Positions 58,933 through 64,000 of a DNA stretch of 64,000 nucleotides are shown one piece after another (positions within the stretch are counted from its first letter, which is position 1; every line of letters begins with the position of its first letter). The DNA is from Actinomadura rudentiformis (GTDB taxonomy: Bacteria > Actinomycetota > Actinomycetes > Streptosporangiales > Streptosporangiaceae). The notes under the pieces were generated by a model, which did not search any database, was not told the DNA's origin, and was given only the letters and a program-made list of their open reading frames with translations. The position numbers and the translations under genes were made by a program. The stretch spans positions 186,001-250,000 of the forward strand of contig NZ_WBMT01000019.1 of NCBI RefSeq assembly GCF_008923185.1, in the 5' to 3' direction.

Positions 58933-60138
58933 TTATGGTTGCGGGTCGGCTTCGCTTTGCGGTCGGCGGCGGAGGGCCATGACCAATGAGAAGACGAGGA
59001 CGGCCAGGGCCAGGGTCGCGATGGTGGCGGAGGTGACGATCAGGCGGCCGTCGCGGTGGACGACGCGGATCCGCCCCGCGTCGCCGCCATCGCCGTCGGC
59101 GAAGTGCTGGGTGGCGGGCAGACCCAGGCCGATGCGGCGGGCGGCGGCGAGGCGGTCGGACTCGGTCAGGGCCGCGTGCGCGTCGATGGCGCCGAACCCG
59201 ACGCCGAGGTCGTAGCCACCGGCCGGACGATGCCGCGTGCCCGTCACGATCGCCTGGGTGACCAGGGCGGGGGCGAGGCCGGGGTGGCGGGAGCGGATCA
59301 GCGCTGCGACGCCGGAGACGAACGCGGTGGCGGGGCTGGTGCCGTCGCCGATCCAGTACTGGTCTCCCGGGCCCGCTCCGATGATGCGCACGCCGGGGGC
59401 GGAGACGACGACCGAGGAGTTGCGGTTGGAGAAGCCCGCGTGCGCGCCTTTCTCGTCGACGGCGGCGACGGAGATGACGCCTGGGAACGAGGCGGGATAG
59501 GAGAACGGGGCGTGGCCGGAGCGGCGGGCCTTGTCGGTGGCCCCCGCGTTGCCTGCTGCGGCCACGACGACCACGTTCTTGCTGAGCGCGTAGGCGACGG
59601 CTTCGCGTTCCGCCTTGGTGGCGGACGAACGGCCGAGCGACAGGTTCACCACGTCGGCGCCGTTGTCGACGGCGTAGCGGATGCCGCGCGCGATCGTGTC
59701 CTCGTAGCGCATGTCGTTGATGAACTCGGAGTAGCCGGGCTCGTCGTTCTCCACGATCACGCGGAGAGCCAGCAGGCGGGCCTGGGGGGCGACGCCCATC
59801 ACACCGTCCGCGCCGCCTGCTCCGTGACCGTGGCCCGCGATGATCGACGCCATGTTGGTGCCGTGCAGCCGCTTGGGCTCGACTCCGGCGGGGTTGGCGC
59901 CCTCGGTGTAGTCGGGGCCGAGGGTCACCGAGCCGGTCAGGTCTGCCTGAGCCGGGTCCACGCCCGAGTCGAGGACGGCGACCGTCACCCCGGAGCCCTT
60001 GGAGAGCTCCCATGCGCGCGGGACGTTCATGGAGCGCATCACCGGCGCCGTCTGGTCACGGATCTCGTCGGCCTGGGCGGGCGTCCCGGGGAGGATGACA
60101 AGGGCGGCCACGGCGCTCGCCGCGAGGTGTCTCAGCAT
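58933..60138 (-). CDS. Mycosin-like membrane-anchored subtilase (S8), cassette B
   Basis: This 401-residue protein starts at ATG 60138, overlapping the stop of the membrane-protein gene. Signal peptide MLRHLAASAVAALVILPGTPAQA. The catalytic triad is intact: Asp in VAVLDSGVDPA, His in RLHGTNMASIIAGHGHG, Ser in GDGTSPATAFVSG; the oxyanion Asn is in VVAAAGNAG. A C-terminal membrane helix (LIVTSATIATLALAVLVFSLVMAL) is followed by a short basic tail, so the protease is held outside the membrane, the mycosin layout. Mycosins usually belong to type VII secretion loci, but no EsxA-type, EccC or PE/PPE genes are in the window. Substrate unknown. Confidence 0.88.
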   Translation of the reverse strand: MLRHLAASAVAALVILPGTPAQADEIRDQTAPVMRSMNVPRAWELSKGSGVTVAVLDSGVDPAQADLTGSVTLGPDYTEGANPAGVEPKRLHGTNMASIIAGHGHGAGGADGVMGVAPQARLLALRVIVENDEPGYSEFINDMRYEDTIARGIRYAVDNGADVVNLSLGRSSATKAEREAVAYALSKNVVVVAAAGNAGATDKARRSGHAPFSYPASFPGVISVAAVDEKGAHAGFSNRNSSVVVSAPGVRIIGAGPGDQYWIGDGTSPATAFVSGVAALIRSRHPGLAPALVTQAIVTGTRHRPAGGYDLGVGFGAIDAHAALTESDRLAAARRIGLGLPATQHFADGDGGDAGRIRVVHRDGRLIVTSATIATLALAVLVFSLVMALRRRPQSEADPQP

Positions 60139-60905
60139 GTGAACGCCTGCGACTCGCAGTCGACCCGGGCCGGTGCGGTGAGCGGGTTCAGGACCGCGAC
60201 GGCGAGTTGCGGCGCGAGAGCGAAGAGGTCGTTCTGCTGCTTCGCGCCGCGTACGACCGGTCTGCCGTCCACGTAGCCGACGGTGGCCGCGACCACATAC
60301 GGCCCGCGCTGCCGTACGGCCGCGGTCTGCCTGGCGGCGTCACCGAAGCGGGCGGTCACCGATCCCGGGAACGGCAGCGCGCGCAGCCCCGGCCGCGGGG
60401 CGCGGGCCGGGAACGCGGCGGCGGCCGCGCGGGCGGCCTGGTCGTCGGGGAAGACCGCGACACCGACCGCGATCGCCAGGCCCTGCGGCTCGTCGAGGTA
60501 GACGGCGCGCAGCACGGCCCGGCAACCGTGCTTGCCGAACGGCCCGCTGAGCTGCGGATCCACGGCGGTCTCGCACCGGGTGTCCGGGGAGATCCCGACG
60601 CGCATGGCCGTCTCGTCGCCGCCGACGTCCAGGGTGTAGGGGATCTGCTCGGGAAAGATCCGGCCCGACGGCCACGTCACATGGCGGCGGGCGATCTCCT
60701 TGGCGGCGGCGTTGCGGAGTTCGGCGGACGTCGGCTCCCGGGTGAGCTCACCGGCCAGCCGCAACGCCATCGGGACGAGCACCGCGAGGCTGCACACGGC
60801 GGCCAGTCCGGTGATCAGGGGTCTCACCCGCAGGCGCGCCGTGCCATCGGATCCCGGTTCCTCCGGTTCCGGCTCGAGGTCCGGGGGTGAGATCTCGGCG
60901 CGCAC
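60132..60905 (-). CDS. Single-pass membrane protein paired with subtilase, cassette B
   Basis: About 257 residues from GTG 60905 (MRAEISPPDLEPEPEEPG); the longer frame upstream lacks a ribosome binding site. An acidic cytoplasmic part of about 30 residues precedes one membrane helix (LITGLAAVCSLAVLVPMALRLA). The outer domain of 200 residues contains WPSGRIFPEQ, FGKHGCRAVLRAVY, AIAVGVAVFPD and PYVVAATVGYVDGRPV, shared almost exactly with the protein of cassette A, and 3-4 Cys. No known family. Its stop codon overlaps the subtilase start by 7 bp, so the two are translated together. Confidence 0.7.
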   Translation of the reverse strand: MRAEISPPDLEPEPEEPGSDGTARLRVRPLITGLAAVCSLAVLVPMALRLAGELTREPTSAELRNAAAKEIARRHVTWPSGRIFPEQIPYTLDVGGDETAMRVGISPDTRCETAVDPQLSGPFGKHGCRAVLRAVYLDEPQGLAIAVGVAVFPDDQAARAAAAAFPARAPRPGLRALPFPGSVTARFGDAARQTAAVRQRGPYVVAATVGYVDGRPVVRGAKQQNDLFALAPQLAVAVLNPLTAPARVDCESQAFTC

Positions 60906-60945
60906 GGAGCGGAGCGTAGCCGAGAAACCTCTCGGTAAGAATGAC

Positions 60946-62217
60946 TCAGAAAGAATGACCTGGGCCACCAGCACCGTACGGATAGGCCGGAGGCAGGGCC
61001 TGGTGGTGCCGGTCGGGCAGGCGCGGGTTGCGGCGTGCCAGGGCCACCGCGATGATCACGGCTGCCACGGTGCCGCCGACGCCGAGCACGATGATCGCGA
61101 TGATGACCGGGCGCATCCAGGCCGGGCGTTCGATGATGGCGACCGGCCCGGGTGGCGGGCCGTCTCCGAACCGCTGGCCGCCCGCCTTGCCGGCCAGACC
61201 GGCGGCCGGCGTGGTCAGGGTGTTCGCCGCCGCGAGCGCACGGGCCGCGTTCACCTCGCCGAAGCCGAGCTCCGGGTTGTATTTGCCGGACGGGCCGTTC
61301 TTGGCGCTGTCCACCAGTGCCTGGGAGACCAGCGCGGGCGGCAGCTTGGGATGCTTCGCCCGGATCAGCGCGGCGATCCCGGACACGATCGCGCTGGCCT
61401 GGCTCGTACCGGCGCTGTCGGCGAAGTACCGGCCGCCGGGGGCGGCGTAGACGATCTCCGCCCCCGGGGCGCCGACGACGACCGAGTAGTTGCGGTTGGA
61501 GAACTTTGCCCGCTCGTGCCCGGGTGTGGTCGCGGCCACCGCGATGACGCCGGGATAGGAGGCCGGATAGGAGTACGGCGCGAAGCCGTCCTTGTCGAGC
61601 CTGCGCTTACGGTCACCGTCGTTGCCGGCCGCCGCGACCACCACGACGCCCTTCTTGATGGCGTAGCCGATGGCCTCGCGGTCGTCCCGTACCTCGTCGT
61701 ACTTGCCGAGGGAGAGGTTGATGACGTCGGCGCCGTGGTCGGCCGCGTACCGGATGCCCCTGGCGACGGCGCCCTTGCTCTCGGACTTGTAGCGCCGGTA
61801 ACTGGCGTCCTCCGGCTCGGCGATGGCACGGATCGCCAGGACGCGGGCCTGCGGCGCCATCCCGATGACTCCGGAGCCGCCGCCCGGGCCGTGGCCGTGA
61901 CCGGCGATCAGGGCGGCCATCGCGGTGCCGTGCTCGCGGGTGGGCTTCGTGCCCCGGTCGATCTCGGCCAGCATGTTGGGTCCCGTGGTGACCGAGCCCT
62001 TCAGGTCAGGCTGGTTCGCGTCGGTCCCCGAGTCGACGACCGCCACGGTCACCCCGGCGCCGCGGGTCTCCTTCCACGCGGCCTCCACGGAGAGCGTGTC
62101 CAGCATGGGGCCCTGCGCCTCACGGACCTGGTCCGCCCGGGCGGGGGTGGTCGCGAGCAAGGGCGCGGTGCCGATCGTCAGCGCCAGCAGCGCCGCCGCG
62201 ACTCTCCGTGCACCCAT
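60946..62217 (-). CDS. Mycosin-like membrane-anchored subtilase (S8), cassette A
   Basis: About 423 residues from ATG 62217 (MGARRVAAALLALTIGTAPLL signal peptide); the frame is open slightly upstream. Triad: Asp in VAVVDSGTDANQ, His in REHGTAMAALIAGHGHG, Ser in SAGTSQASAIVSG; oxyanion Asn in VVAAAGNDG. Membrane helix near residues 370-390 (PVIIAIIVLGVGGTVAAVIIAVAL), then a basic/Pro tail RRNPRLPDRHHQALPPAYPYG. Clearly a paralogue of the cassette B protease. It lies between the two membrane-protein genes. Confidence 0.88.
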   Translation of the reverse strand: MGARRVAAALLALTIGTAPLLATTPARADQVREAQGPMLDTLSVEAAWKETRGAGVTVAVVDSGTDANQPDLKGSVTTGPNMLAEIDRGTKPTREHGTAMAALIAGHGHGPGGGSGVIGMAPQARVLAIRAIAEPEDASYRRYKSESKGAVARGIRYAADHGADVINLSLGKYDEVRDDREAIGYAIKKGVVVVAAAGNDGDRKRRLDKDGFAPYSYPASYPGVIAVAATTPGHERAKFSNRNYSVVVGAPGAEIVYAAPGGRYFADSAGTSQASAIVSGIAALIRAKHPKLPPALVSQALVDSAKNGPSGKYNPELGFGEVNAARALAAANTLTTPAAGLAGKAGGQRFGDGPPPGPVAIIERPAWMRPVIIAIIVLGVGGTVAAVIIAVALARRNPRLPDRHHQALPPAYPYGAGGPGHSF

Positions 62218-62231
62218 CAAGACCTCACACT

Positions 62232-62336
62232 CATCAGCACCTCGCACCGTCCGTCCGGTCAGCACTCCGCACCCGTCAGCACACTCCGCACCGTCCGCAC
62301 ACTCCGCCCCATCAGCACACTCGCACCGTCAGCACT
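62232..62336. repeat. Degenerate CAGCAC/CCGCACCGTC direct repeats
   Basis: GTCAGCAC, CACTCCGCACCGTC and close variants recur about six times between the subtilase A start and the membrane protein A stop. The last unit includes the stop codon TCA of the latter. No hairpin. Confidence 0.5.
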
Positions 62337-63171
62337 TCCACTCGTTGCGGGAGCAGTCCGGCAACGACTGCTGGGACAGCGCTCTGGCGATTTGGCGCCC
62401 GAGCTGCGGCGCCGACTCGAACGGCAGGCCGGGCCGTACCTTGGTGATCGCGGACGCGGGGCGCCCGTCGGATTGGCCCGAAGTGGTCAACACCACGTAG
62501 GGCCCGCCGCGGTCGGAGGTGCGGTCCTGCCGGGCGGCGTCGTTGAACCTCGCGCCCGCCGTGCCCGGGAACGCGGCGGCGCGCAGCGCGGGCCGCACGC
62601 CCAGCGAACGTTTGGCATCGTCCGGCGTCGACGGCGGGATCTCCTTGTACGCCCGGTCGGCCGCCCACGCGTCGGGGAAGACCACCACGCCCACCGTGAT
62701 CACGACACCCTGCATCTGGTCGGCGTAGGTGGCGCGCAGGACGGCGCGGCAGCCGTGCTTGCGCAGGATCGCGCCCAGCTCGGAGTCCACGGCGGGCTCG
62801 CAGTCGGTGCCGGGAACGATGCCGAGCCGTCCCGCGAACTCGCTGTGCCCGCCGTTGGTGGTGCTGTACGAGAGCCGTTCGGGGAAGATCCGCCCGGACG
62901 GCCAGGCCTGCCAGCGCCGGGCCACTTCCGCGGCGGCGGCGCGCTTGAGCTCGGCGTTCGTGGGTTCACGGTTGAGCGTCGCCCAGGTGCCGGTGAGGCC
63001 CGCCGCGGTCACCAGCAGGTAGCTGCATCCCAGCACGATGGCGACGACCATCCATTGCCGGGCGCGCAGGCCGAGCACGACGCCGGGAGGGCGCGTCGGG
63101 TCCACCGGGGAGGAGCCCGCCGGTGGTCCCGGCTGGACCGGCGGCTGGTGGGAGGGGGGCACGAACGCCAC
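62329..63171 (-). CDS. Single-pass membrane protein paired with subtilase, cassette A
   Basis: About 280 residues from GTG 63171 (VAFVPPSHQPPVQPGPPAGSS); a second GTG at 63162 is possible. A Pro-rich cytoplasmic stretch of about 40 residues leads to one membrane helix (WMVVAIVLGCSYLLVTAAGL), then an outer domain with REPTNAELKRAAAAEVARR, WPSGRIFPERL, LRKHGCRAVLRATYADQMQGVV and VVVFPD. These segments recur in the cassette B protein, so the two are paralogues. Three to four conserved Cys (ACEPAVD-type, HGCRAV, DCSRNEWKC). Unknown family; may anchor, activate or be cleaved by the subtilase beside it. Confidence 0.7.
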   Translation of the reverse strand: MAFVPPSHQPPVQPGPPAGSSPVDPTRPPGVVLGLRARQWMVVAIVLGCSYLLVTAAGLTGTWATLNREPTNAELKRAAAAEVARRWQAWPSGRIFPERLSYSTTNGGHSEFAGRLGIVPGTDCEPAVDSELGAILRKHGCRAVLRATYADQMQGVVITVGVVVFPDAWAADRAYKEIPPSTPDDAKRSLGVRPALRAAAFPGTAGARFNDAARQDRTSDRGGPYVVLTTSGQSDGRPASAITKVRPGLPFESAPQLGRQIARALSQQSLPDCSRNEWKC

Positions 63172-63381
63172 AACCGACAAGGTTAACGGTGGATAACTAC
63201 ATTCCGCCCGCCACCGGACAGTAACGACGAACCACCCGGCTAGGGGTTTCCGCGCGGAGACGCGGCCTGACGTTTGGGAATGCGACAGGGCATGGCAAGG
63301 TTGTGGCCTGATGGACGACGTTGTCCCGCCCCGTAACCGCAGAGCCTTGAAGAGCACAGCGTCAACTCAGGAGCACTCACC

Positions 63382-64000
63382 GTGTCGTTGCCACCTCTGG
63401 TCGAGCCCGCAGCCGAGCTCACCCGTGACGAGGTCAATCGTTATTCGCGACACCTGATCATCCCCGATGTCGGGATGGCCGGGCAGAAGCGCCTCAAGAA
63501 CGCCAAGGTCCTGTGTGTGGGCGCGGGCGGGCTCGGCTCCCCGGCGCTGATGTACCTCGCCGCCGCCGGCGTGGGCACGCTGGGCATCATCGACTTCGAC
63601 GTCGTCGACGAGTCCAACCTGCAGCGGCAGATCATCCACCGGCAGTCGACGCTCGGCAAGCCCAAGGCCGAGTCCGCCGCCGAGACGGTGCGCGAGATCA
63701 ACCCGTTGATCGACATCCGGGTGCACAACACCTCGCTCGACCGCGACAACGTGATGGAGATCTTCGCCCAGTACGACCTGATCGTCGACGGGACCGACAA
63801 CTTCGCGACCCGCTACATGGTGAACGACGCGGCGGTGCTGCTCGGCAAGCCGTACGTGTGGGGCTCGATCTACCGCTTCGACGGCCAGGCCTCGGTGTTC
63901 TGGGCCGAGCACGGCCCGTGCTACCGCTGCCTCTACCCCGAGCCCCCGCCGCCCGGCATGGTGCCGTCCTGCGCGGAGGGCGGCGTGCTCGGCGTGCTGT
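63382..64000 (+). CDS. moeZ: MoeZ: adenylyltransferase/sulfurtransferase, N-terminal part
   Basis: A frame from GTG 63382 (MSLPPLVEPAAELTRDEVNRYSRHLI), after AGGAG at 63370, continues past the window edge, so about 206 residues are visible. It is the ThiF/MoeB-type E1-like domain: VLCVGAGGLGSPALMYLAAAGVGTLGIIDFD (nucleotide binding, here by its ends), ESNLQRQIIHR with the adenylate-binding Arg, DGTDNFATRYMVND, and the CxxC zinc ligand pair beginning YRCLYPEP. MoeZ in actinobacteria has this domain plus a rhodanese domain and provides sulfur to small carrier proteins for molybdopterin, thiamine and natural-product pathways. Divergent from the membrane-protein gene (210 bp). Confidence 0.93.
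   Translation, partial: MSLPPLVEPAAELTRDEVNRYSRHLIIPDVGMAGQKRLKNAKVLCVGAGGLGSPALMYLAAAGVGTLGIIDFDVVDESNLQRQIIHRQSTLGKPKAESAAETVREINPLIDIRVHNTSLDRDNVMEIFAQYDLIVDGTDNFATRYMVNDAAVLLGKPYVWGSIYRFDGQASVFWAEHGPCYRCLYPEPPPPGMVPSCAEGGVLGVL

Noticed and set aside
58933..62217. Type VII secretion locus
   Set aside because: Only mycosin-like proteases are present; no EsxA/B, EccB-E, PE or PPE genes are visible, so an ESX locus cannot be claimed.

Overview
The window is high-GC DNA (about 70% GC, G/C-dominated third codon positions, many GTG and TTG starts) from a filamentous or rare actinomycete. Gene content (whiB7 with an attenuated leader, mycoredoxin, UvrD2, AdnAB, UPF0182, DUF2342 metalloprotease, ECF42-DGPF pair, an enediyne-type PKS) and short intergenic palindromes suggest the order Streptosporangiales, perhaps Thermomonosporaceae. 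The lineage is an inference; no rRNA or marker gene fixes it.

Layout. 1-4.6 kb: start of a DUF3054 membrane gene, an array of GGGGCGRAGCCCC palindromes, and two near-identical initiator tRNA-fMet cassettes flanking a TetR regulator, a cytochrome P450 and a lone MreB-like gene. 4.6-17.2 kb: conserved actinobacterial genes (PDZ/Lon-type protease, MoaE, PPA1309, UPF0182, SDR epimerase, DUF2342 protease, NUDIX, nucleotidyltransferase-like, M48-like protease, enoyl-CoA hydratase, ABC1 kinase), with a cluster of DnaA-box-like sites at 14.5 kb. 17.3-18.9 kb: whiB7 with its own promoter, a long leader ORF and an attenuator hairpin. 19-24 kb: flavin oxidoreductase pair, D-amino-acid-oxidase-like gene, ECF42 sigma factor with its DGPF partner.

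24.2-31.9 kb holds the most striking locus: a 1970-residue iterative PKS of the enediyne PksE type (KS-AT-ACP-KR-DH-PPTase) with its hotdog thioesterase and a carboxyl-methyltransferase-like enzyme, in one apparent operon. None of the other genes normally found in enediyne clusters is within 24 kb on the left or 32 kb on the right. 31.9-36.3 kb: an ECF sigma factor with a membrane-anchored propeller protein, then small accessory genes, some of lower GC. 36.3-43 kb: TesB, UvrD2, mycoredoxin, NudC, M20 peptidase, DUF4031, HD hydrolase.

43.2-47.7 kb is an iron-regulated siderophore operon: a consensus iron box, an ATP-grasp ligase and two IucA/IucC-type NIS synthetases, a set resembling PvsA-PvsB-PvsD of vibrioferrin but without the partner decarboxylase and exporter. 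An acyl-CoA ligase follows. 49.4-58.3 kb, all on the minus strand: small proteins, a methyltransferase, AdnB, AdnA and an alkyltransferase-like protein. 58.3-63.2 kb: a tandemly repeated two-gene cassette (single-pass membrane protein plus mycosin-like subtilase), with a third, frameshifted protease remnant. The window ends inside moeZ.

The order whiB7, UvrD2, mycoredoxin, NudC, AdnAB, moeZ recalls, from memory, the S. coelicolor neighbourhood from wblC (SCO5190) to moeZ (SCO5178). The PKS locus and the siderophore operon would then be insertions into a conserved chromosomal arm. Short exact tandem duplications (15-40 bp) sit at many gene ends across the window.
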